Source: CAYWWM01 sp965198025
GTDB lineage: Bacteria > Acidobacteriota > Terriglobia > 2-12-FULL-54-10
Assembly: GCA_965198025.1 (NCBI GenBank)
Contig: OZ240237.1
Coordinates: 2,356,001 to 2,420,000 of the forward strand
Length of the DNA: 64,000 nt
Direction: 5' to 3'
The notes below the pieces were generated by a model. That model was not told where the DNA came from, searched no databases, and worked only from the letters and a program-made list of their open reading frames with translations. This document shows, one piece after another, positions 37,973 to 47,298 of the stretch. Positions within the stretch are counted from its first letter, which is position 1. The number at the start of each line of letters is the position of its first letter. A program made the translations under genes and the position numbers.

Positions 37973-38494
37973 CTAACACCAAAAACACCAATAGTAGGCA
38001 GGAGGCCGGTAAAATGTGATGAGCCGGCCGCACACGATGACTCCTGTCCAGCACGCCAGGGAGACCGCCCCAGCGATCCGGGCCGGAACGGGTGCGGTCC
38101 TATCGGCGCCCGTTTCCCGGACCCACCGGTAGGTCATCCAGTAGAACACGGCAACATTGATTCCCGCCCCGGTCATGAAAAGGAGTTTGGTCTGAAAGGC
38201 GGGGTTGTGCAGGTATTGGTCCGGCCGGGCTGCGAGAAAGTTAAAGCCGGTCAGGACGTTCAGACAGTAGCCGGAAATGCCCCATGGAATCAACCTGTGG
38301 AGCGCGTCCATCGGCATTCGCTTCAAGAAGCCGATCAGCCGCAAGTCGTACAATGCGATAACGCCGAACAGGAGACTCACTCCGATGAAATGAAAACTCT
38401 CGTTGATGGGCCAGGCCCATTGCATGTCATTCATCACCCGAGAGACGGTTGTGCTGGTCAGCCACGCCTGCAGGGGGTCGAGAAAAGGGTCCAC
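37973..38494 (-). CDS. DUF6644-like four-helix membrane protein A
   Basis: 173 residues from a GTG start with GGAG upstream. Four hydrophobic segments are seen, with NESFHFIGVSLLFGVIALYDLRLIGFLKRMP near the N-terminus. The conserved His after the Glu-Ser pair and the Asp-Leu-Arg motif are shared with its neighbour at 38571. It resembles cytochrome b-like or heme/metal-binding membrane proteins of unknown function. It lies 125 bases upstream of hupE and 76 bases downstream of copy B. Confidence 0.75.
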   Translation of the reverse strand: MDPFLDPLQAWLTSTTVSRVMNDMQWAWPINESFHFIGVSLLFGVIALYDLRLIGFLKRMPMDALHRLIPWGISGYCLNVLTGFNFLAARPDQYLHNPAFQTKLLFMTGAGINVAVFYWMTYRWVRETGADRTAPVPARIAGAVSLACWTGVIVCGRLITFYRPPAYYWCFWC

Positions 38495-38570
38495 GGTACG
38501 GTCTCCACGGGATCATTCTTCAGACGGTTTCCCAACCTGCGGGACAACGGCCTGCCGGCTGCCTCGCTCT

Positions 38571-39077
38571 CTACAGATCATACCCCGTCAAGTACGTATA
38601 GGTGTAGGCGAGAAATCGGCCTGCGAAAATCGCGGCAGCCCACGTGGCCAGGGAAATTCCTGCTAGAACTCGAGGCGGAGCAACCGGCGATGCAACCATC
38701 TCGTGCTTGCCGGGCATTCGCCTCCAGATGCTTCGGGCGAACAGCAGGGCCGCCGCAATCAGCACCAGCTTGGCGTAGAACAGCGGGTTGGTCAGCGCTT
38801 TTGTCGGATATGCCAACAGGAGCAGGATTCCCGAAACTGCGTTGACCCAGAAGCCGATCTTCATGACGGGGAACAAAGCGTCCAGAACAGAGAAGGGAAT
38901 GCGGGGCGCCAACCCAAGGACGCGCAAGTCCATGGCCACATTCGCTCCTACCAGCAGAGCCATCCCGAGAGCATGTAGTGCCAGGATCGTCGGAAACGCC
39001 AGCATAGACGGCGACTCCCGCACCCATACGCTCAGCCAGCTCCCTTCGACCGCGATGAAAAAAGCTCTCCAGTCCAT
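38571..39077 (-). CDS. DUF6644 family four-helix membrane protein B
   Basis: 168 residues. Residues around 14-50 read WLSVWVRESPSMLAFPTILALHALGMALLVGANVAMDLRVLG in two adjoining blocks (an ESP, an LHALG and a DLRVLG motif), matching DUF6644. Four helices are predicted by hydrophobicity. Starts 40 bases after selA ends. Together with copy A it may form a heterodimer. The conserved histidine in the second helix could ligate heme or metal, which is inference. Confidence 0.8.
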   Translation of the reverse strand: MDWRAFFIAVEGSWLSVWVRESPSMLAFPTILALHALGMALLVGANVAMDLRVLGLAPRIPFSVLDALFPVMKIGFWVNAVSGILLLLAYPTKALTNPLFYAKLVLIAAALLFARSIWRRMPGKHEMVASPVAPPRVLAGISLATWAAAIFAGRFLAYTYTYLTGYDL

Positions 39078-39117
39078 GATGAAAGAGAAGACAACAACGC
39101 ACAATCCGCGCGCCGCT

Positions 39118-40506
39118 TCAACTCGCCGCCAACGACCGCACGGCTGCAATCAAGTCCTCTTCCTGCCCCGGCTGCACAGTACGCAAGTCGAGCAGCACGG
39201 CGTCTTCCTCTACACGGGCGATCACCGGGGGCTGCCAGCTTCGCAGTCGTTTCTCCAGTACAGCCGCACTGTGCTTCGCATGCCGCAGCGCCACCAGGCG
39301 AGTCGGAATCGTTTGCCCCGGCGCCGAGCCGCCGCCGAGCACCGACTCTCCGTCCGTCAGTTCCATGCTCCAGGCTCCCTTGGTTTCTCCGCAGGCCGCC
39401 ATCAGGCGGTTGGCTCTTTGCTCGATCTGGTCCCGCGTCATGCGAATCATGCGCATGGCCGGGATGCGTTCCGGGTGGCCGAGCCAGTAGTCGCGCAGGG
39501 TCGCCTCGAGGACCGAGTAGGTCAGCTTGTCCACGCGCATGGCGCGAAATAGCGGGTTGCGTCGGATGCGTTCGACCAGTTCTTTCCTGCCGGCAATCAC
39601 GCCCGCCTGCGGACCACCCAGCAGCTTGTCGCCGCTGAAGCTCACCACATCGACTCCCGCGGCAATGCTCTCGCCCACCGGGTGTTCGTCCGGGATTCCC
39701 TGCTCCGCCATGGAAAGCAGGCACCCGCTCCCCAAGTCCTCAAACACGGGGATGCCCGTTTCCCGGCCCAGGGAGACGAGTTCGTCCAGCGCGGGGCTTT
39801 CCGTGAATCCTACGACGCGGAAGTTGCTCGGATGCACCCGCAGCAGCAGCTTCGTGTGCTCGTTGAGAGCTTTGCGGTAATCGCCGATCCGGGTGCGATT
39901 GGTGGTCCCGACCTCGCGCAGCAGGGCGCCGGACTTGGCCATGATTTCCGGGATCCGGAACGAGCCGCCGATTTCGATCAACTCGCCGCGAGAGACGATG
40001 ACCTCGCCCCCCTCGGCGAGCGTGTTGAGTGTAATCAGCACCGCCGCGGCGTTGTTATTGACCACGATCGAGGCCGGAGCCCCAAGCAGCGCGTCCAATA
40101 CTCTCCGGACGTGCGCATCGCGCTCCCCGCGCCGCCCCTTGTCCAATTCGTATTCGAGGTTCGAGTATTGTGTGGCCACCTGTGCGGCGTGCTCGAGTGC
40201 TTCGCGCGACAGCGGGGCCCGGCCCAGGTTCGTGTGGAGAATCACGCCCGTGGCGTTGATGACCGGGCGAAGCGAATACGCGAGCGCTTGCTCGGTCCCC
40301 TCACGCACACGGGCAGCCAGCCAAGCTTCCGAAATCGCCTCCGCGGAAGGCCACCGCCCGTCGCGGATTTCCTGGCGCACGGCCGCCAGCGTCTCGCGCA
40401 CACGGTCCCTCAAGAACCGGCGGCTTGTCTCTTCCGCCAGTTCCCGGATTGATGGCCAGTTCAGGACTTCCTCGACGGAAGGAATTGTCCGCAGGCGTTC
40501 GGCCAC
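39118..40506 (-). CDS. selA: L-seryl-tRNA(Sec) selenium transferase
   Basis: 462 residues. The PLP lysine lies in VVSFSGDKLLGGPQAG (Lys 294). VINATGVILHTNLGRAPLS (82-100), VNNNAAAV and REVGTTNRTRIGDY are characteristic. SelA converts Ser-tRNA(Sec) to Sec-tRNA(Sec) using selenophosphate, so the organism probably makes selenoproteins. Its usual partners selB, selC and selD are not in the window. It heads a minus-strand run of membrane and peptidase genes whose link to selenium is not obvious. Confidence 0.95.
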   Translation of the reverse strand: MAERLRTIPSVEEVLNWPSIRELAEETSRRFLRDRVRETLAAVRQEIRDGRWPSAEAISEAWLAARVREGTEQALAYSLRPVINATGVILHTNLGRAPLSREALEHAAQVATQYSNLEYELDKGRRGERDAHVRRVLDALLGAPASIVVNNNAAAVLITLNTLAEGGEVIVSRGELIEIGGSFRIPEIMAKSGALLREVGTTNRTRIGDYRKALNEHTKLLLRVHPSNFRVVGFTESPALDELVSLGRETGIPVFEDLGSGCLLSMAEQGIPDEHPVGESIAAGVDVVSFSGDKLLGGPQAGVIAGRKELVERIRRNPLFRAMRVDKLTYSVLEATLRDYWLGHPERIPAMRMIRMTRDQIEQRANRLMAACGETKGAWSMELTDGESVLGGGSAPGQTIPTRLVALRHAKHSAAVLEKRLRSWQPPVIARVEEDAVLLDLRTVQPGQEEDLIAAVRSLAAS

Positions 40507-40830
40507 CGCCCCGTCAGAAACTCTCCCGGAAGACCGTTGCGTCGGTTTTCTTTTCAGTCCTGGAATGTGTCCGCTCCTCAGGCTGAGTTTCTGAACGGCT
40601 GAATCCCACTAAGAATAGCACAGCCTCTCAGCCAACCTTTCCGATCGGGGATCGTTGGACCTCGGGTCGAATCGTTCGCCACCGGGGCGGCTTGTTCCTC
40701 CTGGCGAGCAAGCAACGCAAGACGGCGCTATCCTGTCGTTCCAGGACGAAGCTGCCTCGAACCATCATGGCCAAAGCGAAGAGTTTTCGAAATTCCTCCG
40801 TACGCTGCTACAATTTCCCATCGACACCAT

Positions 40831-41490
40831 ATGCCTGCCGGTTCAATCCGGGTTTTCCTGATCGACGATCATGTGCTGTACCGCGACAGCATGGTGGCCG
40901 TGCTGCGTGCCGAGAAGGATCTCGAGGTGGTCGGGCAAGGCAGTTCGGTGGAACAAGCCAAGCCGCGCTTGGCGGAGTGCAAGCCGGACGTGGTTCTGTG
41001 CGAGCTAGTGCTCCCCGGTCGGGGCGGGCGGGACCTGCTGCGCGAAGTGCCTTCGCTCTCCCCGGCGTCCCGCACGATTGTGATTTCCGACGGCGAAGTC
41101 GAGGCCGACATTGTCGAGGCCATGCGGCTTGGCGCCCGCGGATTCCTGGACAAGCAATGCCCGGTCGATCTGTTTCTGAAATGTATCCGCAAAGTCCACG
41201 CCGGCGAGATCTGGCTCAGCGGACGGCTGACGGAAGCGGTCCTGCGCTCCTTCGGCAGCCAGCAGGCGCCCGGCAAGCTCAGCGGAAAGGCCGAATTGTC
41301 CCGGCGCGAGATGGAAGTGATCCAACTGGTCATCCATGGCTACAAGAACCGGGACATTGCGCAAATGCTCTTCATCAGCGAGAAAACGGTCAAGAACCAC
41401 CTCTCGGCGGTCTTCCATAAGCTGGGGGTCGCAGACCGCCTGGAACTGACGCTCTACGCGTTGGAACGGCGCTTGTTCCCGCCCGAATGA
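40831..41490 (+). CDS. NarL/LuxR-type response regulator with a Glu in place of the phosphoacceptor Asp
   Basis: 219 residues: a receiver domain (1-125) and a LuxR HTH (about 155-212, LSRREMEVIQLVIHGYKNR and SEKTVKNHLSAVFHKLG). The acidic pair (Asp 12, Asp 13) and conserved Lys 108 are present. The position that holds the phosphorylated aspartate in NarL (PDLILLDLNMPG) is Glu 58 here (PDVVLCELVLPG). Glu often mimics the phosphorylated state, so this regulator may be constitutively active or respond to something other than a kinase. No histidine kinase is adjacent; the upstream 300 bases have no gene. Confidence 0.9.
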   Translation: MPAGSIRVFLIDDHVLYRDSMVAVLRAEKDLEVVGQGSSVEQAKPRLAECKPDVVLCELVLPGRGGRDLLREVPSLSPASRTIVISDGEVEADIVEAMRLGARGFLDKQCPVDLFLKCIRKVHAGEIWLSGRLTEAVLRSFGSQQAPGKLSGKAELSRREMEVIQLVIHGYKNRDIAQMLFISEKTVKNHLSAVFHKLGVADRLELTLYALERRLFPPE

Positions 41491-41648
41491 ATCCTCTCGC
41501 CCCGAACAACGTTCCTGATGCCGGAACTATTGATGAACTGAAAAACTGCGGAAGATGTTTTCTGGCCCCGGATCGTCACGTAGGGCGGACCCCATTGGAC
41601 CCTGTCAAGAAAAATTTCCAAGCTAATCTATAGTCAACTACCAACAAT
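41491..41648. other. Intergenic region after the response regulator
   Basis: A-rich and T-rich patches and two TTGACA-like boxes (minus strand at about 41612, plus strand at 41653-41658) are present, but there is no coding region. Possible promoters for genes on either side. Confidence 0.3.
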
Positions 41649-41795
41649 TTACTTGACAGTTCGTCTCCCCATCAGGCTTAATTGCAATTCACCAAATGTT
41701 GAGGCGAGTCGCAACTTGGGCTGATGATTGGCGCGGAGTTGGCGGTCTATACGTGTTCGCTGCTCGGATGTCAGGCTTTCTATCAGGGCGGCCAT
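41649..41795 (-). CDS. Possible small protein of 48 residues
   Basis: The frame starts at ATG 41795 behind AAGGAA and ends at TAA 41649-41651. The peptide begins MAALIESLTSEQRTRIDRQL and is rich in Arg, Gln and Leu with a helical character. The frame stays open 17 codons upstream without another start, so it may be the tail of a decayed longer gene. No family recognised. Confidence 0.3.
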   Translation of the reverse strand: MAALIESLTSEQRTRIDRQLRANHQPKLRLASTFGELQLSLMGRRTVK

Positions 41796-41882
41796 GGCTT
41801 CCTTTGTACGTGGGTCGGAGTGACGATCTAGGTTAAAACGTTTTCGTAATTTTTGATCTCAAGACAATGGAGGAGTAATTTG

Positions 41883-42589
41883 ATGAGTGTTTCCAGAAGA
41901 AGGTTCCTGAAGCGCGCGGGGACGGGTTTAGTAACAACCGCGGGTGTCCTTGCGCTCCCCCGTTCGGCTCACGCGGCGACAGGCGGCAGGAGAATCAGTG
42001 GGTCCGGCTCGTATGATTTGGGCCCGTTCGATCATCGTGACGATCCGGATAATCCGGATAATAAAGTGCCCCTGACGACGGATCTTGGCTTTGACGAGAC
42101 GATGGTTTATTGCAAGGTGACCACGAACTTCGAGCCGTTTATATTCCCTGCCTTCAATCCCGCCTTCGGCAGGGTCCCCGATTGGATGCGCACTCGTTCT
42201 TTATGGACATGCAAAGCACGCGGATCGATCGGCTGGACATTGTGGATGGTCCGGATGGTCAACCCCGGGCAATCTATGAAGGCGTAATGCGTTCGATAAC
42301 CCGGGCCAACGTCGGCGGAACGCTGTACGAATTCGACGAAGAAGAGATTCCATATGGCTGCGTGGCGGATGATGACCCTTTTGGGACCCCGGCTGAGGTG
42401 GGGATCAGCAAGAACTCCTTTTCCATGACCGGATACTTTGACCCGGCAGGAGGGCATCACAACCTGTTTGGGCCGGAATTCACGTTTGCGGGCACCTTGA
42501 CGAGCGGCAACATCGTCATCGAGAAAGGCGTGGATGGCCAGGTACCCGTGCTGATGATTTCCAACACCACTACCCGGTTCGCGGCATGA
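41883..42589 (+). pseudogene. Tat-exported protein of unknown function, with a -1 frameshift
   Basis: ATG 41883 follows GGAGGAG. A twin-arginine signal (SRRRFLKRAGTG) exports it. The mature part is Asp/Pro-rich at first (HRDDPDNPDN), then FEPFIFPAFNPAFGRVPDW. At about 42184-42188 one base is missing: the frame becomes MRTRSLWTC and stops at 42287. Adding a base restores WDAHSFFMDMQSTRIDRLDIVDGPDG and an otherwise continuous sequence to TGA 42589. The restored protein of about 235 residues resembles no family I can name. It sits directly upstream of a small Ig-like protein and a TonB receptor, suggesting a secreted ligand-binding or polysaccharide-related set. Confidence 0.65.
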
Positions 42590-42867
42590 ATGCGCTCGCG
42601 GGCGATGCCTTTCGTCTGGACGTCATGGGCGCCACGCCCAATGCCCCCGTTTACATAAAGATCTGGCAAGAGGTTGACGGAGTGGCGACCCCTTACGGGG
42701 GTGGGGTGACCGGGCCTTGGGGTGTCACGGATGCTCAAGGCATGTGGACGCTCACTGGAATGTTTACTTCCGGCCATGTCGGAACTTGGTGGGAGAAGGC
42801 GATCATCGGCGACCCTGACTCCACGGAGCGTTCCGCAACGATTAAATTCACCGTGATGAACGCCTAG
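42586..42867 (+). CDS. Small Ig-like domain protein, coupled to the preceding gene
   Basis: 93 residues. Its ATG overlaps the preceding stop (ATGA at 42586-42589). No signal peptide is visible. The sequence (FRLDVMGATPNAPVYIKIWQ, then VTDAQGMWTLTGMF and GTWWEKAIIG) has the alternating strands of an immunoglobulin-like or FN3-type domain. Given the lack of a signal and the overlap, it may be the detached C-terminal domain of the Tat-exported protein. Function unknown. Confidence 0.55.
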   Translation: MNALAGDAFRLDVMGATPNAPVYIKIWQEVDGVATPYGGGVTGPWGVTDAQGMWTLTGMFTSGHVGTWWEKAIIGDPDSTERSATIKFTVMNA

Positions 42868-43033
42868 CCCGCATCTTTCACGAGTCCGCTGATCAGGCGG
42901 ATTTGTGCAGTAAGAATCGGAATTCGGGTTCAAACCATCCATACCTGCATGCTGCCGCGAGGCGGCTGCAGCCATTTCATCGAACTCGCCGGCCGTTTTG
43001 AGCCGCCAGACTTTTAATCGAGTGGAGGATTTC

Positions 43034-46000
43034 ATGGAAGCTGTATCACGGTTGCTCCGCAGAGACGGTCCAACGGCGATCGCTCTGCTGGTATTGCTGA
43101 CTGCTGTCGTCTTTGCACCCGGTCGCCTGTATTCGCAGACGGCCGCCAACACCGGCCAGATTCTGGGCCAGATTCTGGACCCCTCGGGCGCCGTAATTCC
43201 CAACGCCGAGATAAGGATCCGGAACCTGAACACGAACCTCGCGCGGGTGGTCACCTCCGATGCGACTGGCCGCTACGTGATCCCCTTCGTGCCGCGTGGC
43301 CCCTACGAAGTGACGGCGTCTAGCAGCGGATTCGGATCTGCCATACAGCAGGTCTTCATTACGCTGGGCAGCTCGGTCGCCGCCAACTTCACCCTCGCGG
43401 CGGACGCGGTCCGTCAATCCATTGATGTAACCGCGGAACCGATCTATATGGAGGCCACGGCCGCATCGGCCAAGTCGATTCTCACCGATTTGCAGATCCA
43501 CAACCTGCCCTCCAACGGACGCCAGATCGAAAACCTGCTGGTGCAGACGCCCGGTTCGCTGATCGAACCGATGTGCGCCGGTTATTCCATCTCCGGGCAG
43601 AAGGGCATTTACTCCAACATCAACGTCGATGGCGCAGACTACAACAGCACGTTCGGCTGCGGTTTGCGCGGCCGCGGGGAGGCTGCCCCGGCGTTCAGCA
43701 TGGAGGCGCTCTCCGAGTTCCACATCGTCCGGAACGTGTTCTCTTCCGAGTTCGGCCGTTCCACCGGCGGACTGGTGAACATGTCCACCAAATCCGGAAC
43801 CAACAATTGGCACGGTTCCGCCTACTACTATGGCCGCAACAGAACGCTCTCCGCTGTGGATCCATTCGGACAGGAAGCTCTCGCCCAGATCTCCCAGTTC
43901 GGGGGCTCCCTGGGCGGACCGATTGCGCAGGACCAGACCTTCTGGTTTTTTGCGCCGGAAATGCAGCAAGCCAGCAAGCCGGTGCAGGTCCTGTATTCCG
44001 CTTTGGACCACCAGAATCTCCGTGCTACGCCCGGAGCGATTGCCCTGCTGGGGGCAGCTCCGGAAGAGGAGATCACCGCCATCAGCGACTCTCTTTCCGT
44101 AATCAATCGGCTCGATCACCAGATCACGGATAACCACGCCCTGTTCGGCCGCTTTGACTACATCCAGAACGCATCCAACAACAATCCCGGGAGGAACTTC
44201 CAGACCACCGGCCCTAGCATTCAAAGCATCACCAACCGGGCGGCCAGTGGACAAGCTGTTCTCGAAAACACAAACTATACGGCGGTGGGGCAGTTGACGT
44301 CGTTCCTGTCCCCCAACCACATCAATGAACTGCGGTTCCAGTGGGCTCGTGAATCGCGTCCGCGCAGCACCGTGGGAACCGGACCGGAAGTTACCATCTG
44401 GCACGGAGTACAAGAGGTGGGTACCTACGGACCGCAAGCTTCCGGACTGGGATTTGGGAATCTCGGTTTTTCTTCTGCGGACGACCGTATTCAATTGGTG
44501 AACAATTTTTCGATCGTCCAGGGCGGCCATTCGATGAAGTTGGGATTCGATGCCTTCCGCGTCAACGGAAATATGCTGTTCACGCCCGGGGCGAACGCCC
44601 TCTACCATTTCAACAGTCTGGAATCTTACATGGCCAGAAGACCGCTCCAATACCAGCAGTTCGTTGGAACCGGCTCTCTGGACCTGGGCATGAACATGCT
44701 CGCATTTTACGTGCAGGATGAGTGGAGGCCGCTTCCTGGCCTGACCCTCACCCCGGGGTTCCGGTATGAAGCCCAATTCAACCCGGATTACCTCGATCCC
44801 ACAGTCCCGGACGCCCGTTTCCCGCTGGCCACGCACATCCCGGACGACACCGGGATGTTCGCTCCGCGCCTCGGGATTGCCTGGGACCTTGGCAACAACA
44901 ACCGGACGGTACTCCGCGCTGGCGGCGGATTGTTCTATGGCTCGATCCATCTCGGCCTCTTGGCGCAGTCAATGCTCTTCAACGGAGGCAATCCGGAGCT
45001 GGCCAGCCGCGTGCTGGTTACCCATCTCCCCGGTCTCCAGGATGCCTTTTCCGCGATTGGTCACGATCTGGCAACAGCGCCGTTGAATCAATTGCCAACC
45101 TTTACAGCCTCGCAGGTAGCGGATTTCTTCGGCGATTCGGTCACACCCGATCTGGTGCTCAAGGCTCCCAACTGAGCTGGCTGACGTCCAGACCGCCCCC
45201 GGTGGGGGCGAAGTGCAAACTACTTCGACACGAATTTCAGAAATCCACGCGCCGTGCAGTTCAAGCTCGGAGTCGAGCATGAACTGGCTCAAGGGATTTT
45301 TGTGGGAACCGATTTCACTTTGATCAACACGGCCCGTGCTTCCCGGCAGCGTGACATCAATCAGGGAGTTCCGGTGAAGGATGCAACCGGCCGGTATCGC
45401 TACTCCAATAGAAAACGGCCCTACGCCCCGGAATACTACAACGTGCAGATCACCGAGTCCTCGGCTCGTTCTCTGTATCGCGCCTTCACTACCTCGCTCA
45501 ACATACGGCGGGCGCGCTATATTCTGGACGCCTATTACACGTTGTCGTGGAAACTCAGCGACGATGATCAGGAACAGGACTACAGTGCGATCGCCTACGA
45601 CAGCGCTGCGAATCTGAATAACGAATACTGGTGGTCGCTTACCGATCAGCGGCATCAGCTCGTCGCCTACGGCATGTACACGCTGCCGTTGAACTTCGAG
45701 GTGTCCAGCACTGCCCGGTTCAACTCGGCGCGCCCGTTCGATGCATTGCCGTTTCTGGACTACAACAAGGACGATGTATTCACCGATCGTCCGGTGATTG
45801 ACGGCGCGGTGATCCCGAGAAATGCGTACCGGAACCGGGCCTTTTACGATGTCAGTCTGCGCTTCCAGCGGCACTTTATTCTTCCGGACGAAAAAGGAAG
45901 ATTTACGGCGTCGGTGGAGTTCTTCAACCTGTTCGGGTTCGATAATGTGATGCTGGACCATCCTCATATGCATTACGGACCGGGAACGGTGTTTCGGAAC

Positions 46001-46129
46001 GGCGAACTGATGTCGGTTCCGCCGCCGGCAGGCTTCAACAAACTGCGCGATCCTTCGGGAGAGTATTACCAGGACAACCACCCCGGTGATCCCTTCCAGA
46101 TGCAGTTGGGTCTGCGGTTCCAGTTCTAG
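43034..46129 (+). pseudogene. Oar-type TonB-dependent receptor interrupted by two in-frame TGA codons
   Basis: ATG 43034 follows GTGGAGG. Signal peptide, carboxypeptidase-regulatory-like domain (GQILGQILDPSGAVIPNAE), and plug (HNLPSNGRQIENLLVQTPG, NMSTKSGTNNWHG) are normal. At 45173-45175 and 45182-45184 the frame meets TGA. Between about 45168 and 45222 another frame reads PTELADVQTAPGGGEVQ without stops, and the original frame resumes with NYFDTNFRNPRAVQFKLG to the C-terminal beta signal LGLRFQF at 46129. Two compensating single-base indels explain this best. If they are real the gene makes a truncated barrel; if they are assembly errors it is an intact receptor of about 1,030 residues. Confidence 0.82.
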
Positions 46130-46328
46130 GGCTGGTAAAGGGGTCGTTTGGAGCCCTGCGGTTCCAAACGGCCTCTCCCACCTCGGGACTCAGGTGACAT
46201 TCGGCCGTCAGTGGCGTAAGATTTTTGGGAGACTGCTCTTTCTCGGGCCCATGCGAAGGGAAGATCGAATGCTGCAAGCACGCTGCTTGGCCGCCTCTTT
46301 CGACTGGAGTAAATAAGGGAGTGCTCCC

Positions 46329-47156
46329 ATGTTGAGTTTTCTGATCGTCTTTCTGCTGGCGTTTGCAGGCCAATCCCTGCAGGCCCAGGATAATGAAATT
46401 TATTGGTACAAGAACCTGGATGAGGCGGTCGAGGCAGCCCGACAAACCGACCGGCCTATGATGATCGACTTCTGGGCTGACTGGTGCGCCCCGTGCAGGA
46501 TCATGGACGCCGAGGTCTACACCGACCCGGACCTGATCACCGTCTTCCAGGAGAAAATGATCGGCGTGCGGATTCACTTCGATCTGCAGCCGGACATGGT
46601 GCGCAAGTTCGATGTTCTGGCGCTGCCCTATCTGGTTTTCACGAACTCCTATGGAACCGTGTTGCTGGCTCATCAGGGGATGCTCGATGCCGCCGGCATG
46701 ACGAACATCGTGAACGCATTCCCAACCGATATGGCTGAAATCAACCGTATCGACCGAATCCTGCAGGAGGACGAAGATCACTTCCCGGCCCTTGTGGGCA
46801 TGGCCCAGAAGCTTCGCGAAACAGGATTCTACGATACCAGCAATGAGTTCTTCGAAAGAGCGCTCCGGCACGATCAGGGGAAGCAGAAGACAGTCGAGCG
46901 TGAAGTGATCCTCTACAGCATGGGTCTCAATTCGCTCGTCCTGCAGGACGGCAGAGCCTCAGTGTCCTCCTTGGAGCGTTGCCTGAAGGAGTTCCCCGCC
47001 AGCGGCCGTAAACCCGCAATCATGCTGGCACTGGGCCGTGCTTACTTGCTGCGCGAGGATGAGAGGAAGGCCAGGCAAACGCTGACATCCGTTGTGGAGG
47101 AATTCCCCGAGTCCCCTCCTGCCCGGGCCGCCAGGGAGTTACTGAACTCGCTTTAG
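46329..47156 (+). CDS. Exported thioredoxin-fold protein with C-terminal helical repeats
   Basis: 275 residues: a signal peptide (1-20), a thioredoxin domain with DFWADWCAPCRIMD (WCAPC at 52-56) like thioredoxin-7/DsbD-type folds, then helical TPR-like repeats (about 140-275). A Cys-x-x-Cys thioredoxin in the periplasm is expected to reduce or isomerise disulfides. The repeats may bind the client. The preceding gap (46130-46328) contains an 8-bp inverted repeat (46145-46152 with 46163-46170) that may end the receptor message. Confidence 0.85.
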   Translation: MLSFLIVFLLAFAGQSLQAQDNEIYWYKNLDEAVEAARQTDRPMMIDFWADWCAPCRIMDAEVYTDPDLITVFQEKMIGVRIHFDLQPDMVRKFDVLALPYLVFTNSYGTVLLAHQGMLDAAGMTNIVNAFPTDMAEINRIDRILQEDEDHFPALVGMAQKLRETGFYDTSNEFFERALRHDQGKQKTVEREVILYSMGLNSLVLQDGRASVSSLERCLKEFPASGRKPAIMLALGRAYLLREDERKARQTLTSVVEEFPESPPARAARELLNSL

Positions 47157-47298
47157 GCCGGCGTCTGCTTTCGCTCGCAACGCTTGCGATGCCCGCTTGA
47201 TGGGCGAGTTCTCTGACGGTTTTTTGACGGCGACTTTGATCTAGGGTGGTGGGGAGTATTTCATTGCCTGTGCCGGTTACATAATTCCTTTATGGGGG

